Below are positions 25,340 to 34,113 of a DNA stretch of 64,000 nt, in pieces (positions within the stretch are counted from its first letter, which is position 1; every line of letters starts with the position of its first letter). The stretch covers positions 62,001 through 126,000 of the forward strand of contig NZ_RJUF01000004.1 in the NCBI RefSeq assembly GCF_024343775.1, in the 5' to 3' direction. The position numbers and the translations under genes are program-made. This DNA is from Lacihabitans soyangensis (lineage in GTDB: Bacteria > Bacteroidota > Bacteroidia > Cytophagales > Spirosomataceae). The notes below the pieces were generated by a model, which was not told the DNA's origin, searched no databases, and saw nothing but the letters and a program-made list of their open reading frames with translations.

Positions 25340-27724
25340 ATGAAAAAAAAAATACTCCTTTTCATACTTATTTTTATCAGTTTCAGAAGTTTTTCGCAAG
25401 CTTATAATTACATGGGCACTTACAACAATCAAGGAGTTCCGAATTACTTAGTAACACCACGAGATGTAATTAGTACTTCATTTTTAAATACTGTAAATAC
25501 TTCTTTGCCAGAACGATACCCAGTTCCAAGTTATAACCCTCATTACATTCAAAATGGGGCACAAACCAATATTGAAATAAACGGTTCAGACTCTGCTGAT
25601 GTATGGGTAACATTTGTGTTAGAAGGTGCAGGATATATGAACACACTTGGATTTTATACATATGACCTAAGCAATCCTCCAACTACAGTTCCTAATGCCA
25701 ATCAAATTAATATTATTTTCCCAAATGTTTCAGGTCTCAATAGTGGTGGAGGATTAATAGCAGGTGATAAGGTGAAATTAGGAAGATTTGCACCGAATAC
25801 AGGTATCGGTTGGGTTTTGTTAGCCAATGCTTGGAATCCTAGCACTCGATTGGTTGGTAACGGTCTTTGGAAATTATACTCCAATTATATTTTAAATCCA
25901 GAAGCAAATGTAAATTTAAGATATCACAATGTATTATTAAATGAGCCTATAACTAACAGAATTATATTGGGTTTTGAAGATATCAGAAGAGATAATTCAT
26001 CATGTGATAATGATTTTAATGATGCAATATTTTATATAACTGCAACACCAAATACAGCAATAAATTTAGGGAATATAAATACTACGACAGAACCAGGTGC
26101 AAAAATAAGTACTGGAAATATCGGAGGACTCGAAAGTAATGGTTCGCTTGCCCAACAAATTGCAAAAAGAAATGTGAACAAAGAATTGATAAACCCTAAA
26201 ATTAATTTTGACGAACCAAAAAAACTAACAAAGTATAATTATCAAATACAAACTTCAGCATTACAAGAATTCATACCGTCTTTTGGTTTAGACTCTTCGA
26301 CTTCTTATATATCTACCCCAACCGATTTAATTCAATTAACAAATGCAGTTGATGTATTAAGTACTGATTACTTTTTGGCCTCGGAAAGAAGAGCGGTTTG
26401 TCTATCAACTAAAACCTTGACAAGCGTTTACGTACACACTAAAGCAATTTGCGACAGGGTGGCTGGTGCAAGTTTAGAAAACACAAGAGATATAAACATA
26501 AATGGAATTTACCCGGCTACTTTAATAACATTAAAAAAAGAGGAAGAAATAACAGAATTTGCTTTAAGTTTTTCATTTCAAAAATTAAGTAACAACAGAT
26601 ACCGCTACAACAGCCATTGGAATGTCTCAGATTTTCCTTCCAATTCTGAATATATAAATTTCCAGGTTTGGGGAGTAAAACCAACGGAGGTTTTTTATTT
26701 GGCTGAAAAGATTATTGAAAATTTTCAAATATCAAACACAATTGATACTATATATTTGTTTACCCCACCACCTTCAATTCTCCTAAAGTCTGGATATTAC
26801 AATCAAGGGAAAATAAATCTGAACATTAGAAATAATCCTAAAACCTCTGGACTTATAAATATTTGGGGAACTTACCGACAAAGCGAAAATTCGCCTTCTA
26901 TTGTATTCAACGATACAATTTCTTTAACAAATGCCCTTGACCAAACCTTTATATTAAACAAAAATGGAATTTTTGATGCCGGATTTAATATTCAAAAAAT
27001 TGGAGAACCAAAGGTAGATGCATTTTATCTTGCTGATGGAGCTTGGGTAGAAAACTTTGAATCAAATAATATCCGAAACAATACATTAACAGTAAATCCT
27101 CATACTAAAATAAATGAAGGAAATATTGAAAAATATTGGATTGAAAGAGGAATTGTAGCCACAGGAGAGGTTAAAAACTATTTTTCTATGCACCGACCTT
27201 TAAAAATTGGATTAAAACCTGTTAATCTCACTGAATTTCAATATTTACAATTTACTGGGTCGGGTATCAATTGGCTTGAAATAGTTATAAGTAAAGAAAG
27301 CGTCAGTCAATGGCTTGAGCAATCTAGAATTATTGTTCAATTGGATAGTACAACTAAAAGATTCTATATTAACATGGATGACTTTAGAGGATCTGACAAT
27401 CAACCAATTAACAGAAATGATATAAATGCAATTACTTTTTCAGTAATTAGTAACAATGTAGATTACATACCTTTTGATGTTAAATTAAATAATATTGCCT
27501 TTACTAAAAGTGGAAATTGTGATAGTAATCAAACTATAGCGGGAAATTCATATTCAAAAGAAAGATATGAATCATCATCTACATTAAAAGTAGAAAACCA
27601 AAATAAAATTAATGCTAGAACAATATACACAGCGGCTAATTCTATAGAATTCAAAACTGGCTTTATTGCGGAGCCTGGCACGGTTTTAAAGGCTGAAATA
27701 AGGGGCTGTCAGAACAACAATTAA
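25340..27724 (+). CDS. Secreted DUF4114-domain protein with C-terminal 3-coathanger stack
   Basis: This 794-residue protein begins with a signal peptide (MKKKILLFILIFISFRSFSQ). Residues about 80-235 look like a DUF4114 domain, ending in the acidic, possibly calcium-binding stretch GFEDIRRDNSSCDNDFNDA. The middle part (about 260-720) is not recognised and is rich in Asn, Thr and Ser, typical of large surface proteins. The last 70 residues (NSIEFKTGFIAEPGTVLKAE) match the 3-coathanger stack found near the ends of Bacteroidota secreted proteins. Base composition is more AT-rich than in flanking genes. It is followed 13 bp later by a LytTR gene and flanked by direct repeats. Function unknown; a surface or adhesive role is a guess. 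Confidence 0.72.
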   Translation: MKKKILLFILIFISFRSFSQAYNYMGTYNNQGVPNYLVTPRDVISTSFLNTVNTSLPERYPVPSYNPHYIQNGAQTNIEINGSDSADVWVTFVLEGAGYMNTLGFYTYDLSNPPTTVPNANQINIIFPNVSGLNSGGGLIAGDKVKLGRFAPNTGIGWVLLANAWNPSTRLVGNGLWKLYSNYILNPEANVNLRYHNVLLNEPITNRIILGFEDIRRDNSSCDNDFNDAIFYITATPNTAINLGNINTTTEPGAKISTGNIGGLESNGSLAQQIAKRNVNKELINPKINFDEPKKLTKYNYQIQTSALQEFIPSFGLDSSTSYISTPTDLIQLTNAVDVLSTDYFLASERRAVCLSTKTLTSVYVHTKAICDRVAGASLENTRDININGIYPATLITLKKEEEITEFALSFSFQKLSNNRYRYNSHWNVSDFPSNSEYINFQVWGVKPTEVFYLAEKIIENFQISNTIDTIYLFTPPPSILLKSGYYNQGKINLNIRNNPKTSGLINIWGTYRQSENSPSIVFNDTISLTNALDQTFILNKNGIFDAGFNIQKIGEPKVDAFYLADGAWVENFESNNIRNNTLTVNPHTKINEGNIEKYWIERGIVATGEVKNYFSMHRPLKIGLKPVNLTEFQYLQFTGSGINWLEIVISKESVSQWLEQSRIIVQLDSTTKRFYINMDDFRGSDNQPINRNDINAITFSVISNNVDYIPFDVKLNNIAFTKSGNCDSNQTIAGNSYSKERYESSSTLKVENQNKINARTIYTAANSIEFKTGFIAEPGTVLKAEIRGCQNNN

Positions 27725-27737
27725 ATTAAACAAAAAC

Positions 27738-28028
27738 ATGCACAATCTTAAAATTGTTGAACCAAACGAAATCATATATTTAAAAGCTGACGCTAATTAC
27801 ACTATTTTTAATTTTAAAAATGGAAAAAAAGAAATCTCGGGATTTACATTGAAACATCATCAAGAGAAATCTGAACTCACTGGTTTTTTAAGAGTTAATA
27901 GAGCCTATTTACTAAATCCCAACTATATTTCGGAATTAAAAGAGGAGGGGAAAACAACCTTAATATTTATGAGTGATGGCACAAAAACAAGGGTTTCCAG
28001 AAGAAGAAAAACCATGATTGCTGTTTAA
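27738..28028 (+). CDS. Stand-alone LytTR DNA-binding domain protein
   Basis: This 96-residue protein is essentially one LytTR domain: IIYLKADANYTIFNFKNGKK, then FLRVNRAYLLNPNYISEL and the basic C-terminal strand DGTKTRVSRRRK that contacts DNA in the family. There is no receiver or sensor domain, so any signal must come from a partner or from expression level. Because it lies 13 bp downstream of the secreted DUF4114 protein, it is probably co-transcribed and may regulate that gene. A weak inverted CCTGT...ACAGG follows the stop codon. Confidence 0.88.
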   Translation: MHNLKIVEPNEIIYLKADANYTIFNFKNGKKEISGFTLKHHQEKSELTGFLRVNRAYLLNPNYISELKEEGKTTLIFMSDGTKTRVSRRRKTMIAV

Positions 28029-28085
28029 TAAGTAATGGATTTAGAAACACTAATTTTGTAAATGAATTTCCTCCTGTAATAGGTC

Positions 28086-28369
28086 TTTTTGTAAAAACAG
28101 GAATAAAATGCTCTTTTTAAAACCTTATAGGCCACATTGCATTGATTTGTCTTGAAATTCAAATATAGTCATAGAGAATTTCTTTTTTACTATTATTTCT
28201 TTGTGCCTATGATGTATTTCCTATTGTGAACTATGTGGTTAAAAAACCCAAAGAATGCTCAAATTTGTACTTATGAAGAGAACTGACTTTGCATTAGTAG
28301 GTCCGACTATCGTCTGACTATAAAAAGAAAAAAACCACAAACACACAAAAAAATTCGTGTATTCGTGGC
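28086..28369. repeat. Right copy of long direct repeat bracketing the LytTR cassette
   Basis: Positions 28147-28369 are about 96% identical to 24826-25048; looser matching starts at 28086. It carries a GGTCCGAC hairpin (28300-28319) and a CCAC/GTGG palindrome (28334-28369). Confidence 0.9.
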
Positions 28370-28390
28370 TTCAATTTACTTCTAATTTCA

Positions 28391-28410
28391 GGTCCGAATG
28401 TCTTCTGACC
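28391..28410. repeat. Last hairpin repeat copy, next to the galM 3' end
   Basis: GGTCCGAATGTCTTCTGACC is a diverged copy of the 20-bp palindrome found eight times between 23.2 and 28.4 kb. It lies 19 bp beyond the galM stop codon and could act as a weak transcription stop there. Confidence 0.65.
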
Positions 28411-28428
28411 GCTTATTGACCATATTTT

Positions 28429-29574
28429 TTATTTCTTCACACCAAACTTATAAACAGTGGTAGTTTTATATGTTTCGCCAGGCTTCAATACCGTCGTTGG
28501 AAAAGCAGCTTGATTGGGAGAATCTGGGAAATGCTGTGTTTCTAGGCAAAAACCATATCTACGCTCATATTTCACTCCCGATTTTCCTGTCGCTGATCCG
28601 TTTAAGAAATTACCTGTATAAAACTGCACGGCAGGTTCTGTTGTCAAAACTTCCATAGTACGACCCGAAACAGGCTCTGTAACCATTGCCACTGACTTCA
28701 GTTTATTGCTTTGATCAGTAAATACCCAACAGTGGTCGTAACCTCCACCCAATTTGATATCAATATCTGTGGTGTCATTGATTCGCTCACCTATCAAATG
28801 TGATGAAGTAAAGTCAAAGGGAGTTCCAGCAACGGGTTTCAACTCACCTGTGGGTATCAAACCCGCATCTGTTGGCAAAAACTTATCCGCATTTATTACA
28901 ATTTCATGATCCAAAATATCGCCTTTGCCCTCGCCTTTTAAATTAAAGTAGGCATGATTTGTTAAGTTAACCACTGTGTTTTTATCGGTTGTGGCAGTAT
29001 AATCTATCGATAGTGAATTGTCGGCCTTTAAAGTATATACCACCTCCACGTTCAAATTCCCAGGATATCCTTCTTCTCCATCTTTCGACAAATACGTCAA
29101 TTTTAAACCTGGCTCAGCACCTTCAATTGGAGTTGCCTTCCATATTACAGCATTAAAACCTTTCAAACCTCCGTGCAAAGCATTCGGTCCATTATTTACT
29201 GCCAAGGTGTAATCATTGCCATCCAAACTAAATTTTCCTTTGGCTATTCTATTACCAAATCTTCCGATTAGAGCACCCAAATATTTGGTACTTGTAAGGT
29301 AATCCTCAGGGTTATTCGAACCCAAGGTGATGTCTTCAAGTTTGCCGTCTTTATCTAGTGCTGTCCATTTAATAATAGTTCCACCCAAATCTGAGATGGC
29401 TACTTCCATGCCGTTGGAATTTTTTAAAGTGTAAAGTTTTACGCTATCTCCTGAAGCTAAAACACCAAATGGTGCCTCCGAAATATTGCTTTCCGTCATT
29501 GTTTTGTCGTTTGTTTTATTGTTGTTACATGCAAATGCCACCAGAGCAGTAATTGCGATTAATAATTTTTTCAT
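28429..29574 (-). CDS. galM: Aldose 1-epimerase (galactose mutarotase), lipoprotein
   Basis: This 381-residue protein interconverts alpha and beta anomers of aldoses such as galactose, glucose, xylose or arabinose. A lipoprotein signal (LIAITALVAFACNN) puts it in the envelope, as is common in Bacteroidota. Catalytic-site landmarks are GRFGNRIAKGKF, the histidine in NALHGGLKGF, the histidine in LTNHAYFNLKGEG and the late glutamate in FCLETQHFPDSPN. It lies 45 bp after the symporter gene and is the last gene of the sugar locus. It may prepare released pentoses for transport. Confidence 0.93.
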   Translation of the reverse strand: MKKLLIAITALVAFACNNNKTNDKTMTESNISEAPFGVLASGDSVKLYTLKNSNGMEVAISDLGGTIIKWTALDKDGKLEDITLGSNNPEDYLTSTKYLGALIGRFGNRIAKGKFSLDGNDYTLAVNNGPNALHGGLKGFNAVIWKATPIEGAEPGLKLTYLSKDGEEGYPGNLNVEVVYTLKADNSLSIDYTATTDKNTVVNLTNHAYFNLKGEGKGDILDHEIVINADKFLPTDAGLIPTGELKPVAGTPFDFTSSHLIGERINDTTDIDIKLGGGYDHCWVFTDQSNKLKSVAMVTEPVSGRTMEVLTTEPAVQFYTGNFLNGSATGKSGVKYERRYGFCLETQHFPDSPNQAAFPTTVLKPGETYKTTTVYKFGVKK

Positions 29575-29619
29575 TGTTTTAATTGAGGTTGAAATTTATA
29601 TGAAATTCTTAAGAAATTC

Positions 29620-31275
29620 TTACCAAAAAATATAATAAATAACACAGAAAACAGCAAGGATGGCAATAGTTCCGTATCTAAACTCAGGTGTAACTTTATA
29701 CCATTCTTTATTTACTACAAATGCGTTTTCGCTTTCTTTTCCTTTAGATTCAACCAAACTGATGGCAATCATCACCAAAGTACAAATCCAGAAAACCACG
29801 CCCATACGATTCATAAAAGGAAAATCTGGCCAAACAAAAGCTATCAAACTACTCAAAGCAATACTTAAAATAGCCGAAACCAAAGCAGAATTGGCTGTAG
29901 TTTTTTTCCAGAAGAAACCCAAAAGGAAAATCGACAAAATACCTGGAGAAATATACCCCGTATACACCTGTATATATTCAAAAGCCTGTCCAAAATTGGC
30001 CAATAAGGGGCTTATCAACAGTGCCATTGCAAACGAAACCAAAATCGCAATTCTACCAGTTCTTACAGTCTGTTTCTCACTCATGTTTTTATTGAAAAAC
30101 TTCTGGTGAATATCCAATACATAAATCGTCGAAATACTGTTTGCTTTACCTGCCAAACTTGCCACAATGGCAGCCGTCAAAGCCGCAAAAGCCAAGCCCT
30201 TTAACCCAGTTGGTAAAATATTTAATAAGACCGGATAAGCATTATCGGGTTTTACGATGCCGTTTTGCGTGATTCCATTAACAATTGCTGGATCTGCATT
30301 TTCCTGAAACAATACATACGCTGCCAAACCTGGCAACACCACTATAAAAGGCATAAGCATTTTCAAACCTGAGGCAAACAACAGACCGTTTCTGGCTGTT
30401 TTCAAATCGGCACCTAATGCCCTTTGAGTAATATATTGATTGCAACCAAAATAATTAAGATTATTAACCCATTGCCCACCGATTACAAACATCATGATGC
30501 CCGGCAATTGTTGGTATGCATCTATAAAACCTCCCTTACCGTCATGCACCGAGTATTGACCAGGACTAAACATCATGTGCAAATGGCTATCAGCTTTTTC
30601 TTTTATCAAGCTTAGGCCTTCAAATACTCCTGAACCCGACCCCACTCTATTGGACAATAAATCTAGAGCCAAATATGTCGTAGCCAAACCGCCAATCACC
30701 AAACAAACCACCTGGATCACATCGGTATAGCCAATAACTTTCATCCCACCTAAAGTAATTATGATCGCAAAAACCGTAAGAAAAAACGCACATGACATAA
30801 AACCAAAACCTGTCATTTTTTCCAAACTTAAGGCTCCCAAATAGATAATCGAGGTAAGATTTACAGTGATATACAAAAACAGCCAAAACACAGCCATGAT
30901 GGTAGCCAAGCGTGTATCGTATCGTTTTGCCAAAAACTGCGGCATCGTAAAAATCTTATTATTGAGATACATCGGCAAAAAATACACTGCAACAATAATT
31001 AGGGAAACTCCACCCAAAAGCTCATACACCGATATCGCCAAACCCAGCTGAAATGCCTGTCCCGACATACCAATAAACTGTTCAGCTGAAATATTAGAAG
31101 CAATCAATGAGGCACCAATTGCCCACCAAGTGAGCGAACCTTCTGCCAAAAAGAAGTCTTTTGAGTCGGCGGTCTGTTTGCCTTTATTTTTATAGACCCA
31201 ATAACCATAAGTGGCTACTATAACAAAGTATACCAGAAAAATTAAATAATCGAGCGTCTCCAATCCAAGTTTCAT
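29620..31275 (-). CDS. Sodium:solute symporter, probable L-arabinose/sugar importer
   Basis: This 551-residue SSS-family protein has about fourteen membrane helices. The sodium/substrate region of the first helices reads WWAIGASLIASNISAEQFIG, and another conserved stretch is LAGKANSISTIYVLDIHQ. The family moves sugars, among other solutes, with sodium. Its position between galM and araD suggests L-arabinose or a related pentose as substrate; this is inferred from context, not from the sequence. A 416-bp repeat-filled gap separates it from araD. Confidence 0.88.
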   Translation of the reverse strand: MKLGLETLDYLIFLVYFVIVATYGYWVYKNKGKQTADSKDFFLAEGSLTWWAIGASLIASNISAEQFIGMSGQAFQLGLAISVYELLGGVSLIIVAVYFLPMYLNNKIFTMPQFLAKRYDTRLATIMAVFWLFLYITVNLTSIIYLGALSLEKMTGFGFMSCAFFLTVFAIIITLGGMKVIGYTDVIQVVCLVIGGLATTYLALDLLSNRVGSGSGVFEGLSLIKEKADSHLHMMFSPGQYSVHDGKGGFIDAYQQLPGIMMFVIGGQWVNNLNYFGCNQYITQRALGADLKTARNGLLFASGLKMLMPFIVVLPGLAAYVLFQENADPAIVNGITQNGIVKPDNAYPVLLNILPTGLKGLAFAALTAAIVASLAGKANSISTIYVLDIHQKFFNKNMSEKQTVRTGRIAILVSFAMALLISPLLANFGQAFEYIQVYTGYISPGILSIFLLGFFWKKTTANSALVSAILSIALSSLIAFVWPDFPFMNRMGVVFWICTLVMIAISLVESKGKESENAFVVNKEWYKVTPEFRYGTIAILAVFCVIYYIFW

Positions 31276-31691
31276 ATCGTTTTTTTATTTAGGGTTGTTT
31301 TTTTATTTAGTTCTGAGTTGTGAGTTATGAGTGGAGAGTTATGAGTATTGACGTGTGAGTTGCGAGTTGTGAGCTTTTGCCGCCAACCAAAATCTATCCA
31401 ACTTTCCAATCAATAATTCTATTCCTCATTCAATCACCCATTCAATCATTCTATCATTATTTCATTCTATCATTCAATCATTCCTTAATTCTATCCTTCA
31501 ATCATTATTTCCTTCAATCATTCCTTCATTTAAAGGGCGTATCCCCTCCGTTCCTCCGGGGTCGGGCTGTTCGCTCTTACTCCTCGTCGCCTCCTTAGGT
31601 CGGCTCCTGCGGGGTAACCGCTACCATCCCTTACGCAAAAATTTCGAAATCATAATAGCTTACAATTGCTCCCCTTTGGGGTTGGGGGCTT
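31276..31691. repeat. Intergenic region packed with three classes of dispersed repeats
   Basis: No gene. About 31308-31375 holds repeats of the TGAGTTGTGAGTTATGAGT type. 31405-31530 is a degenerate microsatellite of CATTCTATCATTCAATCATT. About 31532-31640 is a GC-rich element (CCTCCGTTCCTCCGGGGTCG, then CGGCTCCTGCGGGGTAACCG) of a kind often seen between Bacteroidota genes. 31670-31689 is a CCCC/GGGG palindromic element abutting the araD stop codon. Confidence 0.6.
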
Positions 31692-32456
31692 TTAGCACCC
31701 CTGCCCATAATAAGCATCTTTTCCATGCTTCCGCTCATAATGTTTCATCCTCAAAGAATCTTTTAACCTGGGGGTATTAGGATTTATTTGTAAGGTCAAC
31801 ATCGCCATTTTTGCCACTTCTTCGAGCACAGCTGCATTGTAAACCGACTTTGCGGCGTCTTTTCCCCAAGTAAAAGGACCGTGGTTTTGCAAAAGCACCA
31901 TCTCGACTTCTTTATGACTCAAACCTTTCTGCTCAAATATACCAAAAATTTGGTTGCCAGTTTCGTGTTCGTAATCTCCTTTAATCATTTCGTCTGACAA
32001 TGCTGGAGCACAAGGAATATCCTGATGTGTGTGATCGGCATGTGTAGTCCCAAATATCGGAATGTCCATACCGGCTTGTGCCCAGGCCACAGCGTGTGTG
32101 GAGTGCGTATGCGTAATGCCACCAATATCATCCCAAGTTTTGTACAATAACGCATGGGTTTTGGTGTCGGACGAAGGTCTCATTTTACCATCTACCACTT
32201 TGGCATCAAAATCCATAATTACAATATCTTCCCATTTTAATTCCTCATAAGGCACCCCCGAAGGCTTAATGGCAAAAACACCATTGGCTCTATCTACCGC
32301 ACTTACATTACCAAAAGTAAACAGCACCAAGCCCAATTTGGGCAATTGCATGTTGGCTTCGAAGCATTCTTGTTTAAGTAGCCCCCAATCCCCCAGTGGG
32401 GGTTTTATAATTATTTCCATTGATTCCCAAGTAATATCATTTCTATCAATTTCCAC
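31692..32456 (-). CDS. araD: L-ribulose-5-phosphate 4-epimerase
   Basis: This class II aldolase-fold enzyme converts L-ribulose 5-phosphate to D-xylulose 5-phosphate, the last step of arabinose catabolism. Zinc ligands and catalytic residues are seen in HTHSTHAVAWAQ (about residues 117-128), HADHTHQDIPC and QNHGPFTWG. The first 26 or so residues are odd: the segment KPPLGDWGLL is encoded by a CCCCC/GGGGG dispersed repeat. The family-like sequence begins only at LKQECFEANMQLPKLGL. An ATG at 32420 would shorten the protein by twelve residues and still include the repeat. The core is intact, so the enzyme is likely active. Confidence 0.93.
   Translation of the reverse strand: MEIDRNDITWESMEIIIKPPLGDWGLLKQECFEANMQLPKLGLVLFTFGNVSAVDRANGVFAIKPSGVPYEELKWEDIVIMDFDAKVVDGKMRPSSDTKTHALLYKTWDDIGGITHTHSTHAVAWAQAGMDIPIFGTTHADHTHQDIPCAPALSDEMIKGDYEHETGNQIFGIFEQKGLSHKEVEMVLLQNHGPFTWGKDAAKSVYNAAVLEEVAKMAMLTLQINPNTPRLKDSLRMKHYERKHGKDAYYGQGC
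32380..32402 (-). repeat. GC-palindrome element copy inside the araD 5' coding region
   Basis: On the minus strand this reads CCCCCACTGGGGGATTGGGGGC. Two related copies in the opposite orientation lie at 31670-31689 (next to the araD stop) and 32483-32505 (between araA and araD). Confidence 0.75.
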
Positions 32457-32482
32457 ATAAATGCTATATGTAGCAAAAATAT

Positions 32483-32505
32483 TCCCCCTTTGGGGGTCAG
32501 GGGGC
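32483..32505 (+). repeat. GC-palindrome element copy between araA and araD
   Basis: TTCCCCCTTTGGGGGTCAGGG begins 27 bp upstream of the araD start. On the minus strand the CCCCCAAAGGGGG palindrome is followed by AATATTTTTG, so it may also act as a partial terminator between araA and araD. Confidence 0.6.
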
Positions 32506-32506
32506 T

Positions 32507-33973
32507 TTAAAGCTGCCTCTTCAATTCCCTAATCCTAGTATCTGCATCTATCACAACCAAATCCAAATCAAACATCTCTGCAAAGTCTTCTAGGTATTCA
32601 GTTGTTAAGTTTTGACTGAAAACCGTATGGTGTGCTCCACCGGCCATGAGCCATGCTTGTAAACCAATTTCCATGTTTGGAAGTGGTTTCCACAAAGCAC
32701 GAGCAGTGGGCAATTTTGGAAATTTCTCTGTAACTTCTACAGCCTCCACCTCATTTACCAACAATCTAAATTTACTTCCCAAATCTATCAAACTTACATT
32801 TATAGATGGTCCTGCACAAGCATTAAATACCAATCTTACAGGATCTTCCTTGCCGCCAATGCCCAATGGATGCACTTCACAGTTTACTATTCCATAAGCT
32901 ATAGTTGGACAAATCTCTAACATGTGTGACCCCAAAACCATAGGATTAGCAGGATCAAAATGGTAGGTATAATCTTCCATAAACGAGGTGCCGCCTTTCA
33001 GTCCAGATGCCATTACTTTCATCACACGCACCATGGCTGACGTTTTCCAGTCGCCTTCGCCACCGTAACCATAGCCTGCGGCCATCATACGTTGCGAACC
33101 TATGCCCGGCAATTGTCGCATGCCGTGCAAATCTTCAAAAGTATTGGTGTAGGCTCCGAATCCGCCATCTTCCAAAAATGCCTTGATTCCTAACTCGATT
33201 CTTGCAGCCTCTATCAAAGAAGAACGCATTCCTCCGTCCGCCTTCAAGGAAGACATCATTTGATATGTGGCTTCATATTCTTTTATCAAATTCTGAATTT
33301 CAGCATCCGAAATCTGGTAAATTACTTGTACCAGATCTCCAACTGCATAAGTATTCACTGCCATCCCAAATTTCTCTTCAGCCGATACTTTGTTGCCTTC
33401 GGTTACTGCCACTTGACGCATATTATCACCAAAACGAGCCACTTTCAGGTTTTTCATTTCGTTTCTACCCAAACAAACTCTAGCCCAAACACCAATTTTT
33501 GCTTTCACACTTGCCGAGTCCCAATGACCCACCACTGTTTTGCGGTTGATTTTCATTTTGGTTAATATAAAACCATGTTCTCTATCTCCATGTGCCGACT
33601 GATTGAGATTCATAAAATCCATATCTATTTCGGCATAAGGAATATCACGGTTATATTGGGTATGAAGGTGCAAAAGAGGTTTTTGCAAAGAAGTTAGCCC
33701 TTTTATCCACATTTTAGAGGGAGAAAAAGTATGCATCCAAGTAATGATACCAATGCAATTTTGAGCATAATTTGCTTCATTACAAATACTTAGGATCTCT
33801 TCAGGGGTTTTTACTACAGGCTTAAAAACTACTTTTACTGGTATTTCAGTAGAACTATTCAAGGCATTTGCAATTACTTTTGAATGTTCATCCACCTGGC
33901 GTAAAGTCTCTTCTCCATAAAGATGTTGGCTGCCAGTCACAAACCAAACTTCGTATTGTTTTAGGTTTATCAT
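32507..33973 (-). CDS. araA: L-arabinose isomerase
   Basis: This 488-residue enzyme converts L-arabinose to L-ribulose. It begins YEVWFVTGSQHLYGEETLRQ, the standard N-terminus. Active-site glutamates and histidines appear in SFMEDYTYHFDP (about 305), GSHMLEICPTIA (about 330) and GGAHHTVFSQ (about 447). Length matches the family. It lies between araB (140 bp upstream) and araD (50 bp downstream), so isomerase, kinase and epimerase are co-located. The 140-bp gap before it may hold regulation, but I recognised no operator or promoter there. Confidence 0.97.
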   Translation of the reverse strand: MINLKQYEVWFVTGSQHLYGEETLRQVDEHSKVIANALNSSTEIPVKVVFKPVVKTPEEILSICNEANYAQNCIGIITWMHTFSPSKMWIKGLTSLQKPLLHLHTQYNRDIPYAEIDMDFMNLNQSAHGDREHGFILTKMKINRKTVVGHWDSASVKAKIGVWARVCLGRNEMKNLKVARFGDNMRQVAVTEGNKVSAEEKFGMAVNTYAVGDLVQVIYQISDAEIQNLIKEYEATYQMMSSLKADGGMRSSLIEAARIELGIKAFLEDGGFGAYTNTFEDLHGMRQLPGIGSQRMMAAGYGYGGEGDWKTSAMVRVMKVMASGLKGGTSFMEDYTYHFDPANPMVLGSHMLEICPTIAYGIVNCEVHPLGIGGKEDPVRLVFNACAGPSINVSLIDLGSKFRLLVNEVEAVEVTEKFPKLPTARALWKPLPNMEIGLQAWLMAGGAHHTVFSQNLTTEYLEDFAEMFDLDLVVIDADTRIRELKRQL

Positions 33974-34113
33974 TTTTGGTATTATTCAACACATAGAATC
34001 ATAGCTCACAAAGCCTTCTTTTCTAATATGTTAATGTATTTAAGTTATATTAATTATTTCAATTCGTAAAAAAATTATCCCGCTATGTTTACTTTCTCCA
34101 AATGTGTTTAAAA

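Noticed and set aside
31405-31640. Small coding gene on the plus strand (73 codons open)
   Set aside because: The frame is made of microsatellite and dispersed repeat sequence and has no start context or family features.
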